From positions 457,579 to 521,578 of the forward strand of contig CACFTX010000001.1 in NCBI GenBank assembly GCA_902569405.1: a stretch of 64,000 nucleotides of DNA, given 5' to 3'. Below the pieces are notes generated by a model. That model was not told the DNA's origin and did not search any database. It saw nothing but the letters and a program-made list of their open reading frames with translations. This document shows positions 1 to 9,363 of this stretch, piece by piece; positions within the stretch are counted from its first letter, which is position 1, and the number at the start of each line of letters is the position of its first letter. This DNA comes from an uncultured Pelagibacteraceae bacterium. GTDB lineage: Bacteria; Pseudomonadota; Alphaproteobacteria; Pelagibacterales; Pelagibacteraceae. A program made the translations under genes and the position numbers.

Positions 1-358
1 TTTTTTTAGTTAATTGTTCAGATTTTTTAAGTTTTTTTTTAAGCTTATTATGAAAAATACTAATATTGCCAATAATCTTTAATTTTATATTATTCTTGTT
101 AAATTCATGTATTTTTTGATCAATAAAACTATCTAATAAGTTTAATAAAAATTTAATTTCTTTTTTGGGTCTTTTCCAATTTTCTGTTGAAAAAGCATAA
201 AGTGTTAAGTGATTAATTTTATTTTTAATTGTTGATTTAATTATTCTTTCAACGGTATTTAAACCAGCGCGATGACCAAAATTTCTCGATTTTTTATGTT
301 TTATACCCCATCGACCATTTCCATCCATTATAATGGCCACATGTTTTACTGGGTTCAT
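1..358 (-). CDS. uppS: Isoprenyl transferase (undecaprenyl diphosphate synthase), 3' end beyond the window
   Basis: Cis-prenyltransferase that extends farnesyl diphosphate with isopentenyl diphosphate to make the C55 lipid carrier for peptidoglycan and surface glycans. The N-terminus MNPVKHVAIIMDGNGRWG contains the family's diphosphate-binding MDGNGRW signature, followed by a GHRAG segment and an FSTENWKRP segment, all typical of UppS. About 119 residues are present and the remaining half lies left of base 1. The ATG overlaps the frr stop by 4 bases (ATGA), so the two are translationally coupled. It is the last visible member of the rpsB-tsf-frr-uppS cluster. Family assignment is secure. Confidence 0.93.
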   Translation of the reverse strand, partial: MNPVKHVAIIMDGNGRWGIKHKKSRNFGHRAGLNTVERIIKSTIKNKINHLTLYAFSTENWKRPKKEIKFLLNLLDSFIDQKIHEFNKNNIKLKIIGNISIFHNKLKKKLKKSEQLTKK

Positions 359-906
359 ATTGTCATAATTTCTTTTTCTTTTGCACTCACTTTATCATCT
401 ATCTGTTTGATATGATTATCTGTATAAGTTTGTACCAATTTTTGAAATTTTTTTTCTTCATCCTCACTGATCTCTTTATTTTTTAATGAATTTTTAAGTC
501 CATCATTTGCCTCTCTCCGTATATTTCTTATAGAAATTTTGCATTTTTCACCAATTACTTTAATCATTTTTTTCATCTCGTTTCTTCTTTCTTCGCTTAA
601 ATCTGGAATTGGTAATCTCATCAATTGTCCATCTATTTGGGGATTTAAACCAAGATCAGATTTTTTAATTGCTGAGTCTATTAATGAGACATTGTTTTGG
701 TCCCAAACTTGAATATTAATCATTCTTGGTTCGGGGGTTGTAATACTAGCAAGTTGATTTATTGGCATTTTTTGTCCATAAACATCTACTTTAATTAGAT
801 CAAGCATATTGGAATTTGCTCTACCGGTTCTTAGAGAGGCAAGTTCTTTTGAAAAAACTTCAAAAGTTTTATCCATCTTTTGGTTGTAGGTTTTGTCATT
901 AAACAT
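355..906 (-). CDS. frr: Ribosome recycling factor
   Basis: Cytosolic factor that, with EF-G, splits the post-termination ribosome. The 183-residue length equals the family norm (about 185). The central RxxxRR helix region (EERRNEMKKMIK), the LRTGRAN segment near residue 26 and the IRNIRREAND stretch near residue 128 are all characteristic. It begins at the base after the tsf stop codon and overlaps uppS by 4 bases. In most bacteria pyrH sits between tsf and frr, and here there is no space for it. Assignment is certain. Confidence 0.97.
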   Translation of the reverse strand: MFNDKTYNQKMDKTFEVFSKELASLRTGRANSNMLDLIKVDVYGQKMPINQLASITTPEPRMINIQVWDQNNVSLIDSAIKKSDLGLNPQIDGQLMRLPIPDLSEERRNEMKKMIKVIGEKCKISIRNIRREANDGLKNSLKNKEISEDEEKKFQKLVQTYTDNHIKQIDDKVSAKEKEIMTI

Positions 907-1758
907 TTAATCACCAATCTTTAATCGATAAAAATCTTTTATTTTTAAATCATTTATGCTTAGTTCTTTTAAAATATCTTTAACTTTCTTTTTAGGTTCC
1001 ATGACCCATTGTTGAGTTAATAAAGAATTTTCTTCTTTAAATTTATTAATTTTACCAATGCTAATTTTTTTTATTATATCCTCAGACTTGCCAGTATTTT
1101 TAAGTTCCTCGTTAATTAGTGAAATTTCCTTTTCTAAAATATTTTTATCTATATTGCTTGAATCTAACGCTAGTGGGTTTGATGCTGCTATATGCATTGA
1201 TAGCTGTTTACCAAAATTTTTTAAATCATCAGAAGCATCATTAGTTTCTAATGAAACTACTACCGCTAATTTTGATAAATTATCTTTAACAACTGTATGC
1301 AAATATTTAAAATTTTTAGATCCATTATGGTCAAAAGTTTTTGCTCTACCTATAGTTATTTTTTCACCAATCTTAGCAATTAAAGATATCAGATTTTCAT
1401 CTACAGACTGATTATTTTTCATTTTAGATTTTTTTAAAGTTTCCATATTTGAGTTATTCAAGTTATTAAGTTCACTTAGTTCTTTAACGAAATTAATAAA
1501 ATCTTCATTCTTAGCAACAAAATCAGTTTCACAATTAACTTCAATTAGTGAAAGTTTATTTTCATCACCACTTAATGCAACAACTCCCTCATTAGCAGTT
1601 CTGGACATTTTTTTTGAAGCTTTTGAAACACCTTTAATTCTTAATATTTCTACTGCCTTGTTCAAATCACCCCTTGATTCTTCTAAGGCAGCATTGCAGT
1701 CTTTAAAACCCGCACCTGTGGATTTACGCAACTGCTTTACTTTTTCTATATCACTCAT
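907..1758 (-). CDS. tsf: Elongation factor Ts
   Basis: Nucleotide exchange factor for EF-Tu. The 283-residue protein starts with the EF-Ts UBA-like domain ([29 protein letters not shown]) and carries the EF-Tu contact signature [14 protein letters not shown] near residues 73-86. The C-terminal dimerisation half follows in normal order. It is separated from rpsB by 5 bases and from frr by none, so it is part of the same transcript and probably under the same leader control as rpsB. Confidence 0.97.
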   Translation of the reverse strand: MSDIEKVKQLRKSTGAGFKDCNAALEESRGDLNKAVEILRIKGVSKASKKMSRTANEGVVALSGDENKLSLIEVNCETDFVAKNEDFINFVKELSELNNLNNSNMETLKKSKMKNNQSVDENLISLIAKIGEKITIGRAKTFDHNGSKNFKYLHTVVKDNLSKLAVVVSLETNDASDDLKNFGKQLSMHIAASNPLALDSSNIDKNILEKEISLINEELKNTGKSEDIIKKISIGKINKFKEENSLLTQQWVMEPKKKVKDILKELSINDLKIKDFYRLKIGD

Positions 1759-1764
1759 ATTAAT

Positions 1765-2559
1765 TTAATTTAGATTTTTTTTCTGAATTTTTTTAATAAT
1801 TATTTTGTCAGTATTTTTTTTTTCCTTTTTAGAATCTTCTTTTTTGACATTTTTTTCTTCTACCTTTTGAGGTGATGCTTTTTTTGCATTTTCAATTGTT
1901 TCTTTAATCAATGAACAATATAAATCAATTGATCTTCTTGCGTCGTCATTTCCGGGAATTGGAAAATCGATTCCCTCAGGGTTTGAATTTGTATCTAGTA
2001 TTGCTATTATTGGTATACCTAATTTAATTGACTCTTTAATTGCTAAAGACTCGTAATTTGTGTCTATTACAAAAACTAAATCTGGAATTTTTTTCATTTC
2101 TGAAATTCCACCTAGTGATCTTTGTAACTTATCTCTTAAAACACTCATTTTTAATAATTCTTTTTTTGTGAAGCCTCTATTCTCAGACACGAGGTCAAGG
2201 TTTATTTTTTCAAGTTTTTTTATAGAATTTGATATAGTTCCCCAGTTAGTTAACATACCACCGAGCCACCTGTAGTTAACAAAATATTGGCCAGTATTTT
2301 TTGCTAAATCAGCAATTGCTTCGGATGCTTGCTTTTTTGTTGATATAAATAAAATTTTTCCATTATTAGCTATAGTGTCAAATACTTTTTCAAGAGCAAC
2401 ATTTGTTAATTCAAGAGTTTGGGTTAAATCAATTATGTGTATTGAATCACGTTTTCCAAAAATGTATTTTTTCATTTTTGGATTCCATCTTAAAGTTTTA
2501 TGACCTAAGTGGACTCCTGCTTCTAATAATTGTTGTATTGTTATATTTGGTATCTTCAT
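1765..2559 (-). CDS. rpsB: 30S ribosomal protein S2
   Basis: Small-subunit ribosomal protein, 264 residues. The family signatures [19 protein letters not shown] near the N-terminus and [13 protein letters not shown] near residue 95 are present, and the [14 protein letters not shown] segment closes the S2 fold. The last 40 residues form a Lys/Glu-rich tail ([14 protein letters not shown] and on) beyond the usual E. coli-length core; such basic tails occur in other alphaproteobacterial S2 proteins. First gene of rpsB-tsf-frr-uppS; a foldable leader lies directly upstream. Confidence 0.97.
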   Translation of the reverse strand: MKIPNITIQQLLEAGVHLGHKTLRWNPKMKKYIFGKRDSIHIIDLTQTLELTNVALEKVFDTIANNGKILFISTKKQASEAIADLAKNTGQYFVNYRWLGGMLTNWGTISNSIKKLEKINLDLVSENRGFTKKELLKMSVLRDKLQRSLGGISEMKKIPDLVFVIDTNYESLAIKESIKLGIPIIAILDTNSNPEGIDFPIPGNDDARRSIDLYCSLIKETIENAKKASPQKVEEKNVKKEDSKKEKKNTDKIIIKKIQKKNLN

Positions 2560-2635
2560 ATTTATTCCCGGTTATGCCACCACAGCTACTTCCACTTAAG
2601 GACCGGAGGTATAAAACCACAAGCTGTGTGCGTAT
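2560..2635 (-). promoter_or_regulatory. Candidate structured rpsB leader with a pseudoknot over the ribosome binding site
   Basis: On the minus strand, bases 2628-2622 (CACAGCT) pair perfectly with 2587-2581 (AGCTGTG). Inside this helix bases 2607-2602 (TCCGGT) can pair with 2572-2567 (ACCGGG), which lie outside it and include the Shine-Dalgarno-like GGGA six bases before the rpsB ATG. This is the geometry of an H-type pseudoknot that hides the ribosome binding site. S2 is known to repress its own operon through its leader in gammaproteobacteria, and structured rpsB leaders have been described in alphaproteobacteria. Autoregulation here is an inference. The segment is noticeably richer in G+C than flanking DNA. 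Confidence 0.6.
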
Positions 2636-2684
2636 TAATTTAAATGGTTATTTACAAACTATTTCAATAATAAACAAGTGTTTT

Positions 2685-5600
2685 TTAACAGATAGTAGCA
2701 TGAATATCTTGCTTTTTTATAATATTTACTAATTTTCTATCAACAAATCTTTTATTTTTTAACTTAAATATCAACTCCTCTTTTCCATTGTTAAATTTAA
2801 TTTTTACATCAGTATTGCCTTTATTTTTTATTAATTCAGAAATCTCTTTCATTTGGTCTTGTCTGTTAATTTTAAACTCAATTTCAGATATTGGTTTACT
2901 GTACAAATCTTTTAAAGATGCAATTTTTTTAACATTTACTCTTTTAAATCTATTTTCATCTTCAATTAAATTTTTAGCTAAAGTCATTAAAAGTGTATTT
3001 CCTTCAAATAATATATCTCTATTTAATTCTAAAAGATCTGAAAAAATAAACAATTCAAAAACACCTGACAAATCTGTAAATTTAATAATTGCGTAAGTAT
3101 TTCCTTTGCTAGTTTTTCTTTCTTGTATTTTTAAAAGTGTAGCTGCAACATTATTTTCTTTAATTTCACTATCAGATTTAAATTTATCAAAATCAATAAT
3201 TTTGTAATCGCTATAAATATCTTTGAATTGATTTAATGGATGATTAGAAACATAAAAGCCAACAGCCTCAAATTCTTTTTTTAAACGTTCTTCAAAATTC
3301 CAATCTTCTTTTAAAATAATAAAATTTTCTTCATTTGATTCATTGATGTTAAAAAGATCAATTTGATTTGCTATTTTGTTATCAAAAATATTTTTAGATT
3401 TTTGAATTATTTTAGGAATTGAATCATAAATAGATTGCCTGTTATTATTAATTGAATCAAAAGCACCCGATTTTACCAAACCTTCTAATTGTAATTTATT
3501 AATATCTTTAGGGTTAATTCTATTAATAAAATTATTTATAGAAGTAAACTCACCATTTTTTTCTCTTTCTTTAACTATATTTAGTACAGCTTCAAAACCT
3601 ACATTTTTAATTCCACCCAAAGCATAGTAAAAATTTTCATTAATTGATTTAAAGTCAGCAAAACATTTATTTATATCGGGTCTTACAATTTTAATATCTA
3701 ATCTTTTTAACTCTTCATAAAATTCACTTAATTTGCTTTGATTTGATATATCCATAGACATTGATGCTGCAAAAAATTCATTTGGATAATGAGTTTTCAG
3801 GTAAGCAGTTTGGTATGAAATGATTCCATATGCAGCTGCATGACTTTTGTTAAAGCCATATTCTGCAAATGGTTCAATTTTTAAAAATATACCTGCAGCT
3901 ACATCTTTTTTAATTCCATTTTTTACAGCTCCTTCAATGAATTTTTCTTTTTGTTTTTCTAATTCGGCTCTCTTCTTTTTTCCCATTGCTTTTCTTAAAA
4001 TGTCAGCTTGCCCTGCTGTAAAACCTGAAAGTTTTTGTGCTATTTGCATTACCTGTTCTTGATAAATAATCACCCCGTATGTTGGTTTTAATATTTCTTC
4101 TAAATATGGATGTAAATAATCAGGTTTTTGATTTCCGTGCTTACAGTCATTGTATGTTGGAATGTTGCTCATTGGTCCAGGTCTATAAAGAGCTACAAGA
4201 GCAATAATATCTTCTAAATGATTAGGTTTCATTTTAATTAATGCCTCTCTCATACCTGTGCTTTCAAGTTGAAATATTCCAACAGTGTTGCCTTTGGATA
4301 GTAGTTCAAAAACTTTTTGATCATCATATTTAATGTTTTCTATTTTAAAATTTTTATCCTTTTTATTAATTAGTTTTTTTGTTTTATTAATAACTGTTAA
4401 TGTTTTTAAGCCTAAAAAATCAAATTTAATTAAACCAGCTTTTTCAGCTGAATACATGTCGAATTGAGTAGATGGCAATAATAAATTAGCAGATGAGTCT
4501 TTGTATAAAGGAACTTCTTCTGTTAGATTTTTATCAGCTATAACCACTCCTGCAGCATGAGTAGCTACATTTCTATTAAGGCCCTCCAATTTTAGAGAAA
4601 GATCGATCAATTTTTTTACTCTAGAATCATCTTTAATTAATTTTTGTAACCTTGGTTCGTTGCTAATACACTGCGATAAACTTTGAGGTCTTGATGGATC
4701 AAAAGGTATCATTTTAGAAATACTATCTACAAAACCATAAGGTAAACCCATAACTCTTCCAACGTCTCTTATAACCATACGTGCCTTTAATTTACCAAAA
4801 GTAATTATGTGAGCTACTCCATTTTTATATTTTGACGTTAAATATTTAAAAACTAAATCTCTTTTCTCTTCACAAAAATCTATATCAAAATCTGGCATCG
4901 ATATACGATCTGGATTCAAGAATCTTTCAAAAATCAAATTAAACTTAATTGGATCTACATCTGTAATAGATAAGCACCAAGCAACTAATGATCCAGCACC
5001 AGATCCCCTTCCTGGTCCAACGGGTATATCATTATTCTTGGCCCATTTTATGTAATCTGCTACGATTAAAAAATAACTAGCATATTTCATTTCGGTAATG
5101 ATTTTTAATTCATGTTTTAATCTTTTTTTGTATTTTATAAATTTTTCATCTTCATTTAAATTATCATTATCTATATTAAATATTTTTAAAAATTTTTCTT
5201 TTAATCCTTCCTCCGAATCCTTCAATAAAATTTCATCTGCATCACCTCCTTTTTCTGAACTTATATTAGGTAAAATAGGTTCAGAAATTTCAGGTCTAAA
5301 ACTACATCTAAATGGTAAATTATAATTATTTTGTAATGCTTCAGGTAAGTCACAAAATAATTTTGACATTTCGTCACTAGATTTAAAATAATGTTGGTCA
5401 GTATATTTAAAACGATTTTTGTCGTTAATATAAGACTTATTACCAATGCACATTAATGCATCATGAGCATCATGCATATCCTTATGAAGATAAAATACTT
5501 CATTAGTTGCTATTATTGGAATTTTTAAATCGTTAGACTGTTTAAGATTATTTTTTTCAAAGCTAAGCTCATTATTGTCTCCATGTCTTTGAATTTCTAA

Positions 5601-6101
5601 ATAAAATCTATCACCCATTAAAGAAGATAATTTTTTGTATAATTTTGTAATATCTTCAAATTTTCCTTTTTGAAACAATTTACCAAAAAAGCCATATATA
5701 GTACCCGATAAAGCTATCACTCCTTCTGTATTCTTGAATAATTCTGAAATATCTACATTTGGATCCGATATTGAATTATTCTGTAAATAAGATTGAGATG
5801 ATAATTCTAGTATTTTTTTGTATCCAATTTTATTTAAAGCTATGAGTGGTAACAGACCTGTAGTTTTTTCATAAGTAAAATTGATTTGTGTTCCAATAAT
5901 TGGTTGCGTACCAGCCTTAGAAATATTTTCTGAAAATTCTAATGAACCACACAAATTAGAAGTGTCGGATAAACCAACCGAGTTTATCCTATTGTCTTTA
6001 CAAAAATCTTTTAAATCATCAATTTTTGTTGCTCCTTCACAAATAGAATATTGTGTATGAACTTTTAAATGATTGAACTTTTGATTATTTGATTCTTGCA
6101 T
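2685..6101 (-). CDS. dnaE: DNA polymerase III alpha subunit
   Basis: Replicative DNA polymerase catalytic subunit, about 1138 residues (E. coli 1160). An N-terminal PHP domain starts at FNHLKVHTQYSICEGA. The palm contains GPGRGSGAGSLVAW and SMPDFDIDFCEEKRD, whose second and third Asp (about residues 406 and 408) are the metal-binding pair. The finger motif GFNKSHAAAYGIISYQTAYL and a C-terminal OB/tau-binding region follow. The ATG at 6101 is preferred over an upstream one at 6125 because homologues begin just before the PHP domain. The gene overlaps the end of lolD by 17 bases, so it is probably read from the lol operon. Confidence 0.96.
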   Translation of the reverse strand: MQESNNQKFNHLKVHTQYSICEGATKIDDLKDFCKDNRINSVGLSDTSNLCGSLEFSENISKAGTQPIIGTQINFTYEKTTGLLPLIALNKIGYKKILELSSQSYLQNNSISDPNVDISELFKNTEGVIALSGTIYGFFGKLFQKGKFEDITKLYKKLSSLMGDRFYLEIQRHGDNNELSFEKNNLKQSNDLKIPIIATNEVFYLHKDMHDAHDALMCIGNKSYINDKNRFKYTDQHYFKSSDEMSKLFCDLPEALQNNYNLPFRCSFRPEISEPILPNISSEKGGDADEILLKDSEEGLKEKFLKIFNIDNDNLNEDEKFIKYKKRLKHELKIITEMKYASYFLIVADYIKWAKNNDIPVGPGRGSGAGSLVAWCLSITDVDPIKFNLIFERFLNPDRISMPDFDIDFCEEKRDLVFKYLTSKYKNGVAHIITFGKLKARMVIRDVGRVMGLPYGFVDSISKMIPFDPSRPQSLSQCISNEPRLQKLIKDDSRVKKLIDLSLKLEGLNRNVATHAAGVVIADKNLTEEVPLYKDSSANLLLPSTQFDMYSAEKAGLIKFDFLGLKTLTVINKTKKLINKKDKNFKIENIKYDDQKVFELLSKGNTVGIFQLESTGMREALIKMKPNHLEDIIALVALYRPGPMSNIPTYNDCKHGNQKPDYLHPYLEEILKPTYGVIIYQEQVMQIAQKLSGFTAGQADILRKAMGKKKRAELEKQKEKFIEGAVKNGIKKDVAAGIFLKIEPFAEYGFNKSHAAAYGIISYQTAYLKTHYPNEFFAASMSMDISNQSKLSEFYEELKRLDIKIVRPDINKCFADFKSINENFYYALGGIKNVGFEAVLNIVKEREKNGEFTSINNFINRINPKDINKLQLEGLVKSGAFDSINNNRQSIYDSIPKIIQKSKNIFDNKIANQIDLFNINESNEENFIILKEDWNFEERLKKEFEAVGFYVSNHPLNQFKDIYSDYKIIDFDKFKSDSEIKENNVAATLLKIQERKTSKGNTYAIIKFTDLSGVFELFIFSDLLELNRDILFEGNTLLMTLAKNLIEDENRFKRVNVKKIASLKDLYSKPISEIEFKINRQDQMKEISELIKNKGNTDVKIKFNNGKEELIFKLKNKRFVDRKLVNIIKKQDIHATIC

Positions 6102-6771
6102 TGATAGTTTTAATATTACCATCAATCATTTCAAGTTTGCAATCAGCCTTATTGGCAAAATATCTATTATGAGTTGCATAAACAATTATTCTGTCAGAAT
6201 TTTTAAGTTTATACAAAACATCAAATACTTCTTTTGCAGTAGTTTGATCTAAGCTACCAGTGGGTTCATCTGCAAGTATTATTTGTGGTTCATTAATTAA
6301 AGCTCTTGCAATAGCAATTCTTTGAATTTCTCCTCCAGATAACTCTGAAGGATAGTGATTGATTCTATCAATTAAACCCATCTTTTTAATAATTTTTTTT
6401 GCAGAATCTACAGCTTTTTTTTTGTTGTTGATTAAAGCTAATCTAGCAAGGTAGACATTTTCCAAAGCAGTAAAATCTGGAAGTAAATTATTTTGTTGGT
6501 AAACAATTCCAATTTTTTCTGCTCTAATTTTATCATTTGTCGATTGGTTAGAAAAATTTATTATATTTTCATTAATTTTAATAAATCCAGATGTTGGTTT
6601 ATCAATTAATGACAAAATATTTAATAAAGTTGATTTACCTGAACCAGATGGTCCCATAATTGAATAAATTTTTCCTAAATTAAATTTAAAATTAATTTTC
6701 TTTAAAACTGATATCTTTTTATTAGTCAAAAAAGATTTTGAAATTTTATTGAGAGTAATTAATTTATTCAT
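6085..6771 (-). CDS. lolD: Lipoprotein-releasing system ATP-binding protein LolD
   Basis: ABC ATPase that powers extraction of lipoproteins from the inner membrane. The 228 residues contain the Walker A GPSGSGKST near residue 40, the signature LSGGEIQRIAIARAL and the Walker B IILADEPTGSLD with the D-loop, as in LolD/MacB-type ATPases. It overlaps the permease gene by 8 bases, which identifies its partner. MacB-type exporters share the same ATPase family, but the pairing with a LolC/E-type permease of about 410 residues supports LolD. Confidence 0.92.
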   Translation of the reverse strand: MNKLITLNKISKSFLTNKKISVLKKINFKFNLGKIYSIMGPSGSGKSTLLNILSLIDKPTSGFIKINENIINFSNQSTNDKIRAEKIGIVYQQNNLLPDFTALENVYLARLALINNKKKAVDSAKKIIKKMGLIDRINHYPSELSGGEIQRIAIARALINEPQIILADEPTGSLDQTTAKEVFDVLYKLKNSDRIIVYATHNRYFANKADCKLEMIDGNIKTINARIK

Positions 6772-7996
6772 ATTTTAATGATTTAACTGGATCAAGTTTT
6801 GAAGCTTTAATTGCGGGAAATATAGAAACTATAATTGTAATTATAATTGAACAAATTGATATAATAAATATTGATAAGAAATTAATTTCTGATGGCATCT
6901 TGCTTAAAAAATAAATTTCTTCAGGAAATAAACTTATATTAAAAATAGCACTTAAAAAAGTTCTAACATTTTCTATATATATAGAAAATGTTATGCCTAG
7001 AATAACTCCAAATAAAGTTGCGGATAATCCAATTATTACACCAACTAAGAAAAAAATTTTAGTTATAGATTTGTTTAGTACACCAATTGATTTCAATATT
7101 GCAATTTCTCGTGTTTTATTTTTAACTAATATAGTTAAACCTGATATAATATTAAACGCCGCAACTATTATTATTAACGACAAAATTATAAACATTACAT
7201 TTCTTTCAACTTTTAAAGCAGAAAATAAAGAACTGTTCATGTCTGACCATGTATAAATGAACTGATCTTTAAAAATAGACTGAACTATCTTTTTGTTATG
7301 TTCGATATCTGAAGGGTTTTTTAAATACACTTCTAAATTTCTACTACTTTCATCAATGTTTAAAAATTCTTCTAAATAATTCAAATTAATAAATGCAACA
7401 TTGTGGTCAAATTCTGAAAAACCACTGTCAAAAATTGAATTAACAATAAAGGTTTGTTGTTTGGGAAGGTTGCCAATTATAGTCTCAACACCCGTAGAAG
7501 ACATAACCGAAACTTTGTCACCAATTTTTAAGCTTAATGAAAAACTCAATTCTTTACCTATAGAAATATTATTATTTGTTAAATTATTTTTATCTCCAAT
7601 AAAATTTTTATTATTAATAATTTTAAGCTTTGTGAAATCTTCTTTTTTATATCCTCTTAAAATTATACCTTTGGTAAAATCTTTATTTAATAAAACAGCT
7701 TCACCATTACTACTAAAAATTAAATCATTTGAAATTAATTTTAAATTATTATCGTTTAATTTTGATTGATCAATTTGTTTTTCATAAGGATCAACTATTA
7801 TATGTGCATTAAATCCTACTATTTTATCAATTAATTCATTTCTAAAACCGTTCATTACAGACATTACTATAATCAATACAGCAACACCTAAACTTATTCC
7901 TATAAATGAAAAAATTGAAATAACGTTAAGAAAACCATCTTTCTTTCTGGTTTTTAAATATCTAAAGGTAATTTCTTTTTCTAATGCAGAAATCAA
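6764..7996 (-). CDS. lolC: Lipoprotein-releasing system permease LolC/LolE
   Basis: Inner-membrane permease of the Lol exporter, 410 residues. The N-terminus EKEITFRYLKTRKKDGF is followed by one membrane segment (FLNVISIFSFIGISLGVAVLIIVMSVMNGF), a large periplasmic domain to about residue 260, and three C-terminal membrane segments (FtsX domain) ending in KASKLDPVKSLKYE. This is the LolC/LolE/LolCE layout. Only one permease gene is present beside lolD, so the complex is probably a homodimer of a LolCE-like protein. Overlaps proS by 4 bases and lolD by 8. Confidence 0.92.
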   Translation of the reverse strand: MISALEKEITFRYLKTRKKDGFLNVISIFSFIGISLGVAVLIIVMSVMNGFRNELIDKIVGFNAHIIVDPYEKQIDQSKLNDNNLKLISNDLIFSSNGEAVLLNKDFTKGIILRGYKKEDFTKLKIINNKNFIGDKNNLTNNNISIGKELSFSLSLKIGDKVSVMSSTGVETIIGNLPKQQTFIVNSIFDSGFSEFDHNVAFINLNYLEEFLNIDESSRNLEVYLKNPSDIEHNKKIVQSIFKDQFIYTWSDMNSSLFSALKVERNVMFIILSLIIIVAAFNIISGLTILVKNKTREIAILKSIGVLNKSITKIFFLVGVIIGLSATLFGVILGITFSIYIENVRTFLSAIFNISLFPEEIYFLSKMPSEINFLSIFIISICSIIITIIVSIFPAIKASKLDPVKSLKYE

Positions 7997-9327
7997 ATTT
8001 TTTCTTTTTGTTTATTTATTAATTCAGATATTTGATCAATTGATAAATTCTGAAATTCTTTTCCAAGTTCTTTAAACTCAAACAAATCACCTTCGGTTTT
8101 TTTTCCAATTATAATTTGATAAGGAACTCCTATTAAATTAAATTTTTTCATTTTCGAAGAAAAGTTTTCATCAGTATCGTCAACAATTGTGTCAATTTTT
8201 TTACTTTCTAAAAATTTATATATTTTTTGAGCTTTTTCTAAGTTAGTTTTATCGTTTTTTGTAATCATTGGAATAATTGCAAGTTCGTAAGGAGCTACAC
8301 TTAAAGGCCACTTCATTATTTCTTCTTTCTCATTATATTTGGCTTCAATTATGGCTCCTACTAATCTTGAAACGCCAACACCATATGATCCCATTTTAAC
8401 ATAATCTTTTTTACCACCAGGAAGATCTACTGCAGCATTTAATGGTTTAGAATATTTATCACCAAAATAAAAAATATGCCCCACTTCAATTCCCTTTGTT
8501 GTAAGTCTATTTTCTGCAGAAACTTTTTTTTCAAATTCTTCTTTGTTGAATTTTTCATCTGTCACCGAATAAAAAATTTCATATTTTTTTCTCAGGTCAT
8601 CTAATGATTTTTTTTCAAGATTAGCATTATCGTAACTTACTTCAAAAATTCTTTTATCTGTAAAAATTTTACTTTCTCCAGTTTCAGCTAAAATGATAAA
8701 TTCATGTGAAAGATTCCCTCCGATTGGACCAGTATCAGCGGCCATTGGTATTGCTGTTAAATTTAATCTTTTAAAAGTTCTTAAATATGAGAGAAAAAAT
8801 TTATTGTACGAATATAATGCTTCTTCATCGTTTATATCAAAAGAATAAGCATCTTTCATATAAAACTCTCTGCAACGCATTATTCCAAATCTTGGTCTAA
8901 GTTCATCTCTAAATTTCCATTGTATATGATAAAGAAGCTGTGGTAATGATTTATAAGATTTGATATTGGATCTAAAAATATCAGTTATTAGTTCTTCATT
9001 TGTTGGTCCATATAACATTTCTCTATTTTGACGATCTTTAATCCTAAGCATTTCATCTCCATAATCATCATAACGACCACTTTCTTTCCAAATTTCACTT
9101 GATTGAATAGTGGGCATCAAAATTTCTTGTGCACCAATTTTATTTTGTTCGTCTCTAACAATTTTTTCAATTTTTTTCATTACCTTGAATCCAAGCGGTA
9201 ACCATGAATAAATTCCGGCTGAAGATTGCTTGATCATTCCAACCCTAAGCATCAATTTATGAGATTTTATTTTTGCTTCAGTGGGGTTATTTTTTAAGAT
9301 TGGTATAAAAGCTTTTGATATATACAT
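7993..9327 (-). CDS. proS: Prolyl-tRNA synthetase, short alphaproteobacterial form
   Basis: Class II aminoacyl-tRNA synthetase charging tRNA-Pro. The 444 residues carry motif 1 (GIYSWLPLGFKVMKKIE), motif 2 (WKFRDELRPRFGIMRCREFYMKDAYSF) and motif 3 (GSYGVGVSRLVGAIIE), then the anticodon-binding domain. E. coli ProS has about 570 residues; the missing part is the editing/insertion domain between motifs 2 and 3, as is normal for alphaproteobacteria. Proofreading of Ala-tRNA-Pro must therefore be done elsewhere or not at all. Coupled to lolC through a 4-base overlap. Confidence 0.95.
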   Translation of the reverse strand: MYISKAFIPILKNNPTEAKIKSHKLMLRVGMIKQSSAGIYSWLPLGFKVMKKIEKIVRDEQNKIGAQEILMPTIQSSEIWKESGRYDDYGDEMLRIKDRQNREMLYGPTNEELITDIFRSNIKSYKSLPQLLYHIQWKFRDELRPRFGIMRCREFYMKDAYSFDINDEEALYSYNKFFLSYLRTFKRLNLTAIPMAADTGPIGGNLSHEFIILAETGESKIFTDKRIFEVSYDNANLEKKSLDDLRKKYEIFYSVTDEKFNKEEFEKKVSAENRLTTKGIEVGHIFYFGDKYSKPLNAAVDLPGGKKDYVKMGSYGVGVSRLVGAIIEAKYNEKEEIMKWPLSVAPYELAIIPMITKNDKTNLEKAQKIYKFLESKKIDTIVDDTDENFSSKMKKFNLIGVPYQIIIGKKTEGDLFEFKELGKEFQNLSIDQISELINKQKEKI

Positions 9328-9363
9328 TGTAAGTTATTATGTTTTTTAAATCAGAATATTCAA

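Noticed and set aside
1058..1411. Plus-strand open frame of 117 codons inside tsf
   Set aside because: It is the complement of tsf and its product looks like low-complexity antisense translation with no family.
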